Positions 27,399 to 36,392 of a stretch of DNA of 64,000 nucleotides are shown here, piece by piece; position 1 is the stretch's first letter; every line of letters begins with the position of its first letter. A model generated the notes under the pieces. It worked only from the letters and a program-made list of their open reading frames with translations. It searched no databases and was not told the origin of the DNA. The translations under genes and the position numbers were made by a program. This stretch comes from an uncultured Clostridium sp. (lineage in GTDB: Bacteria > Bacillota > Clostridia > TANB77 > CAG-508), in the NCBI GenBank assembly GCA_948465565.1, contig CAOJXR010000001.1:1-64000 (forward strand). The letters are read 5' to 3'.

Positions 27399-28652
27399 AT
27401 GTTAATTGAAAAATTTATATTCAACATATTAGCATTTTCTTTATTTATTATTATTTTTTCAAAATTAATTAGAAAAAATGATACAAATTATGTTGTTATT
27501 TTAGTAATAGAAGCAATTGGAATAGCAATAAATTTTTTAGAATTGTTAATTGGGGGAATTTTTGCAACAGTAATTTCAAAAATTCTAATGTACATAATGG
27601 CAATAATATTACCAACAATAGTTATATTAATAGAATATTCAGGAAATAACTTCTCAGAAATAATATCAATATTAGAAGCAAAATTTCTTATATTGATAGG
27701 AGATAAAAAAGCTGCAAAAACAATTTTAATAAACATGATGGAAAAATATCCTGATACATATAAAGGACATATTCTACTTGCACAAATATATGAAAAAGAA
27801 GGTGGAAATAGAAAAGCCATAGATGAATATGTAAAAGCAGTTGATGCCAATAAAAGAGATTATGATTCATATTATAGAATTGCAGAATTATTAAATGATT
27901 TAGACAAAAAAGATGAAGCAATAACTATGTTACAAAATCTTTTACAAAACAAACCAGAATACTATAAAGCATCAACATTATTAGGAGAACTTTTATATAG
28001 CCAAGAAAGATTTAAAGAGGCGGTTACAGTATACCAAGATGCACTAAAATATAAACCAGCAGATTTTGAACTATATTATAGTTTAGGGATGGTATACACT
28101 AGATTAAATGACTTCTCAAGCGCAAAAGAATGTTATGAAAAAGCTGCTGAAATAAATCACAGATTATACAATTCGAAATATAATTTAGGTCAAATTGCAT
28201 TAATAGAAAAAGATTTAGAAGCGGCAGAAGAATACTTTGCAGAATGTTTAATGTCAGAAGAATTAGAAGCAAAAGCATATTATCAACTAGCAAAAATATA
28301 TATGGTAAAGGGAGAAAAAGATAAGGCAATTGTTTTTGCAAACAAAGCAATAGAAATTGATGAATCATATTTAAAAATCATATCTAAAGAAAATATTTTT
28401 GAACCAATAAAACAATACTTAACAGTAAAAGTTAAGATGGAAGAAAAAGAAGTAAAAAAACAAAATCCAAAAGACCTAGAAATCCAAAATTATTTAGAAG
28501 AAACATTATATTTAATAAAAGATATGAATGAAAACGAAATCAAAAATAGAGTGAGCAAACATGTAGACGAAATATTTGAGCAAGAAGAATTGAAAAAAAT
28601 GCAAGAAGAGCGATTGCAAGAAGACGAGAATACAGAAGAAAAAGTAAAATAA
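27399..28652 (+). CDS. Membrane-anchored TPR-repeat protein
   Basis: A 417-residue protein with two or three N-terminal membrane segments (about 5-25, 30-52, 55-78) followed by about six tetratricopeptide repeats (about 95-330; for example DSYYRIAELLNDLDKKDEAI and YYSLGMVYTRLNDFSSAKE). The C-terminus is highly charged and probably coiled-coil. TPRs hold protein partners together; no enzyme activity is expected. The start ATG 27399 fits the GGGGTG site nine bases upstream; GTG 27387 inside that site is less likely. The dipicolinate synthase gene follows after 17 bases. Confidence 0.75.
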   Translation: MLIEKFIFNILAFSLFIIIFSKLIRKNDTNYVVILVIEAIGIAINFLELLIGGIFATVISKILMYIMAIILPTIVILIEYSGNNFSEIISILEAKFLILIGDKKAAKTILINMMEKYPDTYKGHILLAQIYEKEGGNRKAIDEYVKAVDANKRDYDSYYRIAELLNDLDKKDEAITMLQNLLQNKPEYYKASTLLGELLYSQERFKEAVTVYQDALKYKPADFELYYSLGMVYTRLNDFSSAKECYEKAAEINHRLYNSKYNLGQIALIEKDLEAAEEYFAECLMSEELEAKAYYQLAKIYMVKGEKDKAIVFANKAIEIDESYLKIISKENIFEPIKQYLTVKVKMEEKEVKKQNPKDLEIQNYLEETLYLIKDMNENEIKNRVSKHVDEIFEQEELKKMQEERLQEDENTEEKVK

Positions 28653-28669
28653 ATTTGAAGGGAGAGAAT

Positions 28670-29545
28670 ATGTACAAAACTGTATCAATAATAGGTGGAG
28701 ACTTAAGGATTGTAAATCTAATTGAATTACTAGCGAAAGATGACTTTTTAGTATACACATATGGATTAGAAAACTCAGAAGATTTAATAGAAAGTAAAAA
28801 CATAATAAAATGTAAAAATGTTGACGAATTAGTAAATAGCTCAGAAATAATAATTGGACCAGTTCCGATGACAAATGATGCAGAAAATTTAAGTGCACCA
28901 TTTTCAGAGGAGAAAATATCAATAAATGAACTTTTGCAAAAGATGGCAGGCAAAAACAAAACATTTTTAGCAGGACAATTATCAGAAAAAATTATAAATA
29001 GCTGCCAAGAAAACAACATAAATTATATTGATTTATTAAAAAGAGAAGAATTAGTAGTATTAAATACAATTGCAACAGCAGAAGGTGCAATACAAATAAC
29101 AATGGAAAATACTCAAAAAACAATACATGGAAGTAATGTATTAATAATGGGATTTGGTAGAGTTGGAAAAGTTTTAGCAAAAATGCTAGATGGAATTGGT
29201 GCAAAAGTATCTTGTGAGGCAAGAAAAAATTCAGATATAGCATGGATAAAAGCATATGGGTATACCCCAATACATCTAAGTGAACTAGAAAGCGAACTTG
29301 GAAATTATGACATAATAATAAACACAATACCATTTCAAATATTAGACGAAAATAGATTAAAATACATAAAAAAGGATTGCACAATTGTGGACTTGTCATC
29401 AAATCCAGGTGGAGTTGATAGAAGAGCAGCAAGAAGTTTAGGAATAAAGCTTATTTGGGCGCTTTCATTACCAGGAAAAGTTGCACCAATGACATCAGCA
29501 GAGTTCATAAAGGAAACTTTATATCATATATTAAAAGAATTATAA
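28670..29545 (+). CDS. dpaA: Dipicolinate synthase subunit A
   Basis: A 291-residue homologue of DpaA/SpoVFA, which with DpaB makes dipicolinic acid from dihydroxy-tetrahydrodipicolinate in the mother cell during sporulation. The N-terminus VSIIGGDLRIVNLIELL is the family start, and a Rossmann fold begins at VLIMGFGRVGKVLAKML near 160. The C-terminal SLPGKVAPMTSAEFIKETL is characteristic. The start ATG 28670 follows AAGGGAGAG. No dpaB gene is adjacent, which is unusual. It may share a transcript with the TPR gene and uppP. Confidence 0.85.
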   Translation: MYKTVSIIGGDLRIVNLIELLAKDDFLVYTYGLENSEDLIESKNIIKCKNVDELVNSSEIIIGPVPMTNDAENLSAPFSEEKISINELLQKMAGKNKTFLAGQLSEKIINSCQENNINYIDLLKREELVVLNTIATAEGAIQITMENTQKTIHGSNVLIMGFGRVGKVLAKMLDGIGAKVSCEARKNSDIAWIKAYGYTPIHLSELESELGNYDIIINTIPFQILDENRLKYIKKDCTIVDLSSNPGGVDRRAARSLGIKLIWALSLPGKVAPMTSAEFIKETLYHILKEL

Positions 29546-29565
29546 TAAACAAAGGAGAAATAAAA

Positions 29566-30354
29566 ATGACAGAAATAGCACAGGCACTTATATTAGGAAT
29601 AGTTCAAGGATTAACAGAACTATTACCAGTATCAAGTTCAGGACATTTATATCTTATATCAAATTTCTTTTTTGATTGGAATATATCAGAATCATTTGAT
29701 ATAGCACTACATTTTGGAACATTACTTGCAATATGTATATTCTTTTTTAAAGATTGGATAAACCTTATAAAAGGTGGATGGAACCAAGTATTCAAAAAAG
29801 AAGATTCAATAGATGGAAGAATATTTTGGTACATTGTTGCAGCTACAATTCCAGCAGGAATTATAGGACTAATTTTTGAACACTATTTAGAGGAATATTT
29901 AAGAACACCTTTAGTAGTAGCAACAGCACTAATTGTTATGGGAATTTTATTATATTTCATAGACAAAAAATCAAAAGCAGAATATAGTTACGAAAACATG
30001 AGTTTTAAACAAGCATTTTTAATTGGAATATCACAAGTTTTAGCATTTGTACCAGGTGTATCTAGATCAGGTGCAACAATAACTATAGGTAGAGCTTTGA
30101 AAGTAGACAGAGAAAGTGTTGCAAAATATACATTCCTATTATCAACACCAATAGTATTTGCAGCAACAATACTAAAAATATTTGACTTCCAATTTTCAAT
30201 AGCATTTTTTGTTGGTGTTATTGCAAGTTTTCTAGTTGGAATTATAGTAATAAAATTCCTAATGAATTACTTGAAAAAGGGAAGTTTCAAAGTATTTGCA
30301 ATATATAGAGTTTTATTAGGACTATTAGTATATGCAGTTTATTTTTTAAGATAG
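29566..30354 (+). CDS. uppP: Undecaprenyl-diphosphatase
   Basis: A 262-residue integral membrane phosphatase (BacA/UppP) that recycles undecaprenyl diphosphate to the monophosphate lipid carrier for peptidoglycan. It also gives bacitracin tolerance. Both signatures are present: LTELLPVSSSGHL at about 17-29 (Glu and Ser motif) and FVPGVSRSGATITIGRAL near 165 (catalytic Arg). About eight hydrophobic segments are visible. The start at 29566 follows AAAGGAGAAAT; the frame continues further upstream only inside dpaA. Confidence 0.95.
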   Translation: MTEIAQALILGIVQGLTELLPVSSSGHLYLISNFFFDWNISESFDIALHFGTLLAICIFFFKDWINLIKGGWNQVFKKEDSIDGRIFWYIVAATIPAGIIGLIFEHYLEEYLRTPLVVATALIVMGILLYFIDKKSKAEYSYENMSFKQAFLIGISQVLAFVPGVSRSGATITIGRALKVDRESVAKYTFLLSTPIVFAATILKIFDFQFSIAFFVGVIASFLVGIIVIKFLMNYLKKGSFKVFAIYRVLLGLLVYAVYFLR

Positions 30355-30364
30355 AATAAAAAAG

Positions 30365-30479
30365 ACTTATCAAAAGCAAGTATAACAAGGCAAATAAGTG
30401 AGCAAACAGGAGATGTACGATTATACTTTTAGGATTTGCGAGCGCAATTTAACGCAGTTAGACGACGCTTTTCATAAGT
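30365..30479. repeat. Structured intergenic element
   Basis: A multi-stem palindromic stretch: the outer stem is 13 bp with one mismatch (30365-30377 with 30467-30479), the next stem is AAGTATAA/TTATACTT (30378-30385 with 30421-30428), and a small hairpin TTGCG-AG-CGCAA lies at 30436-30447. It sits between the co-directional uppP and folD genes and holds no coding frame. It could be a dispersed repeat or a structured RNA. I do not recognise a known RNA family. Confidence 0.5.
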
Positions 30480-30495
30480 ATAGATGGAGAAAGTT

Positions 30496-31344
30496 ATGGA
30501 ATTATTAGATGGAAAAAAAGTATCACAACTAACAAAAGATAGACTTAAGGAAAAAGTTGAAATACTAAAACAAGAAGGAATAACGCCAAAATTAGCGGTA
30601 ATAATGGTAGGAAGTGATAGTGCATCACAAATATATGTACGAAATAAAAGTAAAGCATGCGATTACATAGGAATTAAGTTTGAAGAACACCTATTACCAG
30701 AAGAAACAAAACAAGAAGAACTATTGAATTTAATAGAAGAACTAAACAACAAAAAAGAAATAAATGGAATTCTTTTGCAAAGCCCAATTCCAAGGAATTT
30801 AGACATAAATGAAGCATTCAGAAAAATATCACCAGAAAAAGATGTAGACGGATTCCATCCAGTCAATGTAGGAAAATTAGTATTAGGTCAAGACACATTT
30901 ATATCATGTACACCATTTGGCATAATGAAAATTCTTGAAGAATACAACATAGACATAGAGGGGAAAAATGCAGTAGTAATAGGAAGAAGTAACATTGTTG
31001 GAAAACCAATGAGCCAATGTTTATTAAACAAAAATGCAACAGTTACAATATGTCATTCTAAAACAAAAAACTTAGCAGAAATAACTAAAAATGCAGACAT
31101 CTTAGTCGCAGCAATTGGAAAACCATGCTTTGTCACAGAAGATATGGTAAAACCAGGAACTATAGTAATAGATGTTGGAATAAATAGAATGGAAGATGGC
31201 AAACTAAAAGGAGACGTTGACTTTGAAACAGTAAATCAAAAAGCAAGCTACATAACACCAGTTCCAGGAGGAGTTGGTCCAATGACAATAGCAATGCTTA
31301 TGACAAACGTAGTAAAAGCTGCTGAAAATCAAAGTAAGAATTAA
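30496..31344 (+). CDS. folD: Methylene-tetrahydrofolate dehydrogenase / methenyl-tetrahydrofolate cyclohydrolase
   Basis: A 282-residue bifunctional FolD, interconverting methylene-, methenyl- and formyl-tetrahydrofolate with NADP+. The catalytic YVRNKSKAC (Tyr, Lys) lies near 51-59, followed by LLQSPIPRNLD, DVDGFHPVNVGKL, the nucleotide-binding VVIGRSNIVGKPM and the C-terminal TPVPGGVGPMTIAMLM. The start at 30496 was chosen because GGAGAAAG lies just upstream; an in-frame ATG at 30484 overlaps that site. It feeds one-carbon units to purine synthesis and to ThyX. Confidence 0.95.
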   Translation: MELLDGKKVSQLTKDRLKEKVEILKQEGITPKLAVIMVGSDSASQIYVRNKSKACDYIGIKFEEHLLPEETKQEELLNLIEELNNKKEINGILLQSPIPRNLDINEAFRKISPEKDVDGFHPVNVGKLVLGQDTFISCTPFGIMKILEEYNIDIEGKNAVVIGRSNIVGKPMSQCLLNKNATVTICHSKTKNLAEITKNADILVAAIGKPCFVTEDMVKPGTIVIDVGINRMEDGKLKGDVDFETVNQKASYITPVPGGVGPMTIAMLMTNVVKAAENQSKN

Positions 31345-31384
31345 ATAAGATATAATCAATTGGGGGCAAAATCAAAAAATTATT

Positions 31385-32242
31385 ATGGAAGATATAATTT
31401 ATTGGATTTGGCTCTCAATTTTAAATTTAAAGCCAATAGAAAAAATAAAACTAATTGAATATTTTAAAGAACCTAAAGTAATATACAAATTATCATTAAA
31501 AGAACTTGAAAAACTAACTGATTCAAAAGAATTAATGCAGAAACTTATAGATAAAAATAAGAAAAAAGAGGCATATAAAATACTAGAAGAAGCAACGAAA
31601 AACAAAGTAAAAATAATTACTTGCAACAATCCAATATATCCTAAAAGATTAAAACAGATTTATGATTATCCAATTGTATTATATGCAAAAGGAAATTTAA
31701 AATTATTAAACGAAAAATCAATAACAATTGTTGGAAGTAGAAATTGCTCAGAGTATGGAAAATATGTATCAGAGAAATTTTCATATTTACTATCTCAAAA
31801 AAACATATGCATAGTAAGTGGGATGGCAAAAGGAATAGATGCAAGTGCACATAAAGGGGCACTTTTAGCAAAAGGAAAAACAATAGTGGTATTAGGCTCA
31901 GGAGTAAACAACATATATCCATTAGAAAATAAAAAACTATATGAAGATATATTAAACAATAATGGATTAATATTATCAGAATATGGAGTAAATACAAAAC
32001 CCACACCTGAAAAATTTCCAGAAAGAAATAGAATATTAAGTGGATTATCTGAGAAAATATTAGTTGTTGAAGCAAGTAGAAAAAGTGGAAGTATAATAAC
32101 CGCAAACCAAGCAATAGAGCAAGGAAAAAACGTATATGCAATACCAGGAAATATAACAAGTAGCAAATCAAGCGGAACAAATGAACTTATCAAAGATGGA
32201 GCAATTTTAGTAAGTTCACTTGAAGATATATTATATTTATAG
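31385..32242 (+). CDS. dprA: DNA-processing protein A
   Basis: A 285-residue DprA/Smf protein. DprA protects incoming single-stranded DNA and loads RecA onto it during transformation. The Rossmann-like core is clear: TIVGSRNCSEYG, IVSGMAKGIDASAHKGAL, VVLGSGVNNIYPLEN, FPERNRILSGLS and VVEASRKSGSIITA. The usual C-terminal winged helix is absent or very short. The ribosome binding site (TTGGGGG) is about 20 bases from the ATG, so an upstream ATT codon may start translation. Confidence 0.92.
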   Translation: MEDIIYWIWLSILNLKPIEKIKLIEYFKEPKVIYKLSLKELEKLTDSKELMQKLIDKNKKKEAYKILEEATKNKVKIITCNNPIYPKRLKQIYDYPIVLYAKGNLKLLNEKSITIVGSRNCSEYGKYVSEKFSYLLSQKNICIVSGMAKGIDASAHKGALLAKGKTIVVLGSGVNNIYPLENKKLYEDILNNNGLILSEYGVNTKPTPEKFPERNRILSGLSEKILVVEASRKSGSIITANQAIEQGKNVYAIPGNITSSKSSGTNELIKDGAILVSSLEDILYL

Positions 32243-32298
32243 TATTATATATGAGAATTAGTATAGAAATTAAGACTTTTTGTCTGGATGGAGGAAGT

Positions 32299-33072
32299 AT
32301 GAAAGTATTAGCGGTAGGAGACCTAGTCGGAAACGTAGGACTAAAAAAATTTGAAAAAGAATATAAAATGTTAAAAGAAAAAGAAAATATAGACTTTTGC
32401 ATTGTAAATGCAGAAAACGTAGCAGAAGGAATGGGGATAACAGAAAAAGCATTCAAGAAACTATTAGAATTAAATGTTGATTGTATAACTATGGGAAACC
32501 ATACTTGGGCTAAAAAAGATATCTTTAGTTTTATAGATAACCCTAAATTAATAAGACCAGCCAATTATCCAACAAACAACCCAGGAAAAGGATATCAAAT
32601 CTTCCATTGCAAAAACAAAAAGATTGCAGTAATTAATTTAATTGGTAGAGTTACTATGAGCGTGCTAAGTGAAAATCCATTCATTGTGGTAGAACAAATA
32701 ATAGAAAAAATAAAAAATCAAGTAGACATCATAGTAATAGACTTCCATGCAGAAGCAACAGCTGAAAAATTAGCCTTAGCATATCATCTAGATGGAAAAG
32801 TAAGTATAGTATATGGCACACATACACATGTACAAACAGCAGATGAAAAAATAATGAAAAATGGTACAGCATACATTACAGATATAGGAATGACAGGGCC
32901 AATAGAATCAGTAATTGGAATGGATAAAGATGCATCTATAAAAAGATTTGTAACATCATTACCAGAAAGATATAAAATAGCAGAAAGCGAAGCAAAATTA
33001 AATGCCTGTATATTTGAAATAAATGACGAAAATTGTCAGGTTGTGAAAATCAAAAGAATAAACATAGAATAA
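32299..33072 (+). CDS. ymdB: YmdB-type metallophosphoesterase
   Basis: A 258-residue calcineurin-like phosphodiesterase of the YmdB family. In Bacillus, YmdB hydrolyses cyclic nucleotides such as 2',3'-cAMP and influences biofilm and sporulation decisions. Family motifs are GDLVGNVG at 6-13 (metal Asp), NAENVAEGMGI, TMGNHTWAKK, DFHAEATAEK and GTHTHVQTAD. The start at 32299 gives the standard N-terminus MKVLAVGDLVG after GATGGAGGAAGT. spoVS follows, as it does in many Bacillota. Confidence 0.92.
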   Translation: MKVLAVGDLVGNVGLKKFEKEYKMLKEKENIDFCIVNAENVAEGMGITEKAFKKLLELNVDCITMGNHTWAKKDIFSFIDNPKLIRPANYPTNNPGKGYQIFHCKNKKIAVINLIGRVTMSVLSENPFIVVEQIIEKIKNQVDIIVIDFHAEATAEKLALAYHLDGKVSIVYGTHTHVQTADEKIMKNGTAYITDIGMTGPIESVIGMDKDASIKRFVTSLPERYKIAESEAKLNACIFEINDENCQVVKIKRINIE

Positions 33073-33201
33073 ATGTCGAAATATGGAGAAACCTGACATA
33101 CGATTATTCCATTTTTTACCATAAACCTATAGACAATTGAATATAGATAGTATATAAAAAGAATTGTCAATGTTACAAAATTAAAAAATAGGAGGCAAAA
33201 A

Positions 33202-33465
33202 ATGGAAGTTTTAAAAATTTCATCAAAATCAAATCCAAATTCAGTTGCAGGAGCAATCGCTGGATTAGTAAAGGAAACTACAAAAGCAGAAATGCAAGCA
33301 ATCGGAGCAGGAGCTTTGAATCAAGCAATTAAAGCCGTAGCTATCGCAAGAGGATTCGTAGCACCAGCTGGTGTTGACCTAATTTGTATACCTGCTTTCG
33401 CAGAAGTTCAAGTAGAAGGCGAAGACAGAACAGGTATAAAACTGATAATAGAATCAAGAAAATAA
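33202..33465 (+). CDS. spoVS: Stage V sporulation protein S
   Basis: An 87-residue, very highly conserved Alba-like protein (MEVLKISSKSNPNSVAGAIA...), needed for completing sporulation in Bacillus and able to alter division control. The length and the whole sequence match the family. AATAGGAGGCAAAAA precedes the ATG. It has a 129-base upstream gap, enough for its own promoter; I could not identify a sigma-H type promoter with confidence. A strong terminator follows. Confidence 0.97.
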   Translation: MEVLKISSKSNPNSVAGAIAGLVKETTKAEMQAIGAGALNQAIKAVAIARGFVAPAGVDLICIPAFAEVQVEGEDRTGIKLIIESRK

Positions 33466-33474
33466 AATATATTT

Positions 33475-33502
33475 GGGGGCTAAAAACTAGCCCTCTTTTT
33501 TT
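33475..33502 (+). terminator. Terminator after spoVS
   Basis: GGGGGCTA (33475-33482) with TAGCCCTC (33488-33495), one G-T pair, followed by a run of seven T. Confidence 0.85.
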
Positions 33503-33569
33503 ATTTTTACACTTGAAAGAAGATTTAAATTAGGATATTATATGATTTGTAGATATTAAGGGGGAGAAA

Positions 33570-35174
33570 ATGAACAAAAGTAACGCATTTAAATACATAT
33601 TCATAGTAGTAATTGTAATTCTAGGAATTGTTACATATTCAATATACAAAAAAGATACTAAAGAAAAAGAAAGTAAAAATGTTGTTCAAGAAGTTGAAGA
33701 AACTGCAAATGTTGTAAAAGAACTACGTTTGGCGATATCTGGACTAGACACAATAAATCCAATAATAAGTCAAAATAGACAAGTGCAAGAAATCAGTAAA
33801 ATAATATTTGACCCATTAATTGCACTAAACGAAAATTATGAAAAAGAATATGCTTTAGCACAAGAGATTTCTAAAACAGATGACATCACATATATAGTAA
33901 AAATAAAAGAAAATATAAAATGGTCAAATGACACGAACTTTATTGCAAATGATGTTCAATATACAATACAATTATTAAAAAGTATAAACTCAATATATTC
34001 AGCAAATGTTCAACATATATCAACAGTAGATGTTTTAGATGAACAAACATTAAAAATAACACTAAGTCAGCCAGTACCATTTTTTGAATATAATTTAACA
34101 TTCCCAATTATGTCATCAGAATATTATGCAGGAGTAGAATTTGCAAATTCAGACAAAACAAATCTACCATTGGGAACAGGAATGTTCAAAATTGTAACAT
34201 TTGATGAAAAGGCAATAAGCCTAGAAAAAAACACATCATATTGGAACCAAGAGAAAAACAGCGTATTAGAAAAAATAAACATAAACATATATGGGACAAT
34301 GGGAGAAATATATAATAACTTCAAAAATGGAAATATCGACACAATAAACACATCTCAAACAAGCGTTAATCAATATATTGGAACAATAGGTTTCGACTCA
34401 ATAGAATTTGATAGTAGAGAATATGATTATATAGCATTTAACTCAAATAACAGTTACCTATCAAGCAAAAATGTAAGGAAAGCACTTTCATACTATATTG
34501 ATAAAAATAATACAATAGCAAGTTGCTATGGAAATACACATAGAGTATCAGATTTTCCATTAGATTATGGAAACTTTCTATATCAAAAAGATATAATCGA
34601 TAATGGATATAATTCAGAACTAGCAAATAATTTGCTTACAGAAGATGGGTGGACATTTAGAAACAATTCATGGCAAAAATTAAGCGGCAGGCAATACGTA
34701 AGACTTGCCTTCACACTAACCATAAATGGAGATAATCAGCAAGATGTTGCAATTGCAGAAAACTTAAGATTACAATGGGCCAATTCAGGAATAACAGTAA
34801 CCATACGAAAAGTATCAGCAACAAACTATTACAACTTAATAAATAGCAGAAACGGATATGACGCAATATTAGTAAATATATTAACATCATATAGTCCAAA
34901 CTTAAATACTTATATAGGTCCAGGAAATTTATCAAATTACAACAATGATGAAATAAATCAAATATTATCAGAATCAAACAACATTTCAGACAACAATTTA
35001 TTAAAAGAAAAGTACAAGAGAATTATTGAAATATATAATGATGAAAAGCCATTTTTAAGTATCTCAAGAAAGAAAAGTTTATTAGTATATAATACAAATT
35101 TAACTGGAAACCTAAAACCAACAGCACAAAACATATATACACATATAGAAAAATGGTACAGAAAAAATTATTAA
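33570..35174 (+). CDS. Peptide/solute-binding protein of the OppA/DppA type, membrane-anchored
   Basis: A 534-residue family-5 extracellular solute-binding protein. An uncleaved-looking hydrophobic anchor lies at about 8-27 and there is no lipobox cysteine. The binding domain begins with RLAISGLDTINPIISQNRQV and holds typical blocks (VLDEQTLKITLSQPVPFFEYNLTFPIMS, NVRKALSYYIDKN). Such proteins capture oligopeptides for an ABC importer, but no permease or ATPase gene is adjacent. It may work with a transporter elsewhere or as a sensor. AAGGGGGAGAAA precedes the ATG. It is monocistronic. Confidence 0.8.
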   Translation: MNKSNAFKYIFIVVIVILGIVTYSIYKKDTKEKESKNVVQEVEETANVVKELRLAISGLDTINPIISQNRQVQEISKIIFDPLIALNENYEKEYALAQEISKTDDITYIVKIKENIKWSNDTNFIANDVQYTIQLLKSINSIYSANVQHISTVDVLDEQTLKITLSQPVPFFEYNLTFPIMSSEYYAGVEFANSDKTNLPLGTGMFKIVTFDEKAISLEKNTSYWNQEKNSVLEKININIYGTMGEIYNNFKNGNIDTINTSQTSVNQYIGTIGFDSIEFDSREYDYIAFNSNNSYLSSKNVRKALSYYIDKNNTIASCYGNTHRVSDFPLDYGNFLYQKDIIDNGYNSELANNLLTEDGWTFRNNSWQKLSGRQYVRLAFTLTINGDNQQDVAIAENLRLQWANSGITVTIRKVSATNYYNLINSRNGYDAILVNILTSYSPNLNTYIGPGNLSNYNNDEINQILSESNNISDNNLLKEKYKRIIEIYNDEKPFLSISRKKSLLVYNTNLTGNLKPTAQNIYTHIEKWYRKNY

Positions 35175-35181
35175 AAAACTA

Positions 35182-35209
35182 TTGACAAAAAAATTTTATA
35201 ATATATAAT
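35182..35209 (+). promoter_or_regulatory. recA promoter
   Basis: TTGACA (35182-35187) and TATAAT (35204-35209) with a 16-base spacer, about 50 bases before the recA start. Confidence 0.75.
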
Positions 35210-35214
35210 AAGAA

Positions 35215-35228
35215 CAAACAAACGTTCA
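35215..35228. promoter_or_regulatory. LexA (SOS) box at recA
   Basis: The 14 bases CAAACAAACGTTCA match the Gram-positive SOS consensus CGAACRNRYGTTYG at 12 positions. The box begins 5 bases after the -10 hexamer, where LexA would block transcription start. Confidence 0.65.
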
Positions 35229-35259
35229 GAAAAAACGAAACGTATAAGGAGAGAAAAAG

Positions 35260-36318
35260 ATGAAAGAAAACAATGATGAGAAAAGAAAAGCATTGGATGC
35301 AGCAATGAGCCAAATAGAAAAACAATTTGGAAAAGGTTCTGTAATGAAATTAGGAGAATACAAAGCAATGGAAGTTGAAGCAATACCAACAGGAGCTTTA
35401 ACATTAGATGTAGCTTTAGGTATAGGTGGAATTCCAAAAGGAAGAATTATAGAAGTATATGGACCAGAATCTTCAGGAAAAACAACACTTGCATTACACG
35501 CTGTAGCCGAAGCACAAAAAGCTGGAGGAGTAGCAGCATTTATAGATGCTGAACATGCATTAGATCCAATATATGCAAGAAAATTAGGAGTAGATATAGA
35601 CAATCTAATAGTTTCACAACCAGATACAGGAGAACAAGCATTAGAAATTGCAGAAGCATTAGTTAGAAGTGGAGCTATTGATATAATAGTAGTTGACTCT
35701 GTTGCAGCTCTTGTTCCAAAGGCTGAAATAGATGGAGAAATGGGAGATACACACGTAGCATTACAAGCCAGACTAATGTCACAAGCACTACGTAAATTAG
35801 CAGGTGTACTAAATAAATCAAAAACAGCAATAATCTTTATAAACCAATTAAGAGAAAAAGTAGGAATAATGTTTGGAAACCCAGAAACAACACCAGGAGG
35901 GAGAGCACTTAAATTCTATGCTTCAGTACGTTTAGATATAAGAAAGATTGAAAACATAAAACAAGATGGACAAGTTACTGGTAGCAGAACAAGAGTTAAA
36001 GTAGTAAAAAACAAAGTTGCTCCTCCATTCAGAGAGGCTGAATTCGATATACTTTATGGAGAAGGAATTTCAAAAGAAGGAAGTATACTAGACTTAGCAG
36101 TCGACTTAGACATAATTGAAAAAAGTGGAGCATGGTTCAGTTATAAGAACAGTAAAATTGGACAAGGTAGAGAAAATGTTAAGAAATATTTAAAAGAAAA
36201 TCCAGAAATATTATCAGAAATAGAAAACGAAATTAGAGATAATTACAGCAAAGCATTTGAACAAGCATTAGATGAAAAAGCAGCAGATATGGAAGAAGAC
36301 GAAGATACAGAAGAATAA
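35260..36318 (+). CDS. recA: RecA recombinase
   Basis: A 352-residue RecA, the ATP-dependent strand-exchange protein and LexA co-protease. Walker A is GPESSGKTT at 68-76; [24 protein letters not shown] and the L2 loop [27 protein letters not shown] follow. The acidic C-terminal tail (MEEDEDTEE) is normal. AAGGAGAGAAAAAG precedes the ATG. It is controlled by the SOS box upstream and followed by recX. Confidence 0.98.
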   Translation: MKENNDEKRKALDAAMSQIEKQFGKGSVMKLGEYKAMEVEAIPTGALTLDVALGIGGIPKGRIIEVYGPESSGKTTLALHAVAEAQKAGGVAAFIDAEHALDPIYARKLGVDIDNLIVSQPDTGEQALEIAEALVRSGAIDIIVVDSVAALVPKAEIDGEMGDTHVALQARLMSQALRKLAGVLNKSKTAIIFINQLREKVGIMFGNPETTPGGRALKFYASVRLDIRKIENIKQDGQVTGSRTRVKVVKNKVAPPFREAEFDILYGEGISKEGSILDLAVDLDIIEKSGAWFSYKNSKIGQGRENVKKYLKENPEILSEIENEIRDNYSKAFEQALDEKAADMEEDEDTEE

Positions 36319-36335
36319 TTAAAGAAAATTATATA

Positions 36336-36375
36336 ATTAAAGGATGCAATATTAAGAAGATATGCACCCTTTAAT
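36336..36375 (+). other. Hairpin between recA and recX
   Basis: A 13-bp stem with one A-C mismatch (36336-36348 with 36363-36375). It has no T run, so it is more likely a partial attenuator or an RNA-stability hairpin that lowers recX relative to recA. Confidence 0.5.
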
Positions 36376-36392
36376 CGTATAAGGAGAAACAA

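Noticed and set aside
28512..29432. Several 90-160-codon minus-strand frames opposite the TPR and dpaA genes
   Set aside because: Low-complexity Leu/Phe/Ser-rich translations, the usual complement of Lys/Glu/Asn-rich coding DNA.
33073..33201. A sigma-H promoter for spoVS
   Set aside because: A TGAAT-like -10 exists, but no matching AGGA-type -35 is placed correctly.
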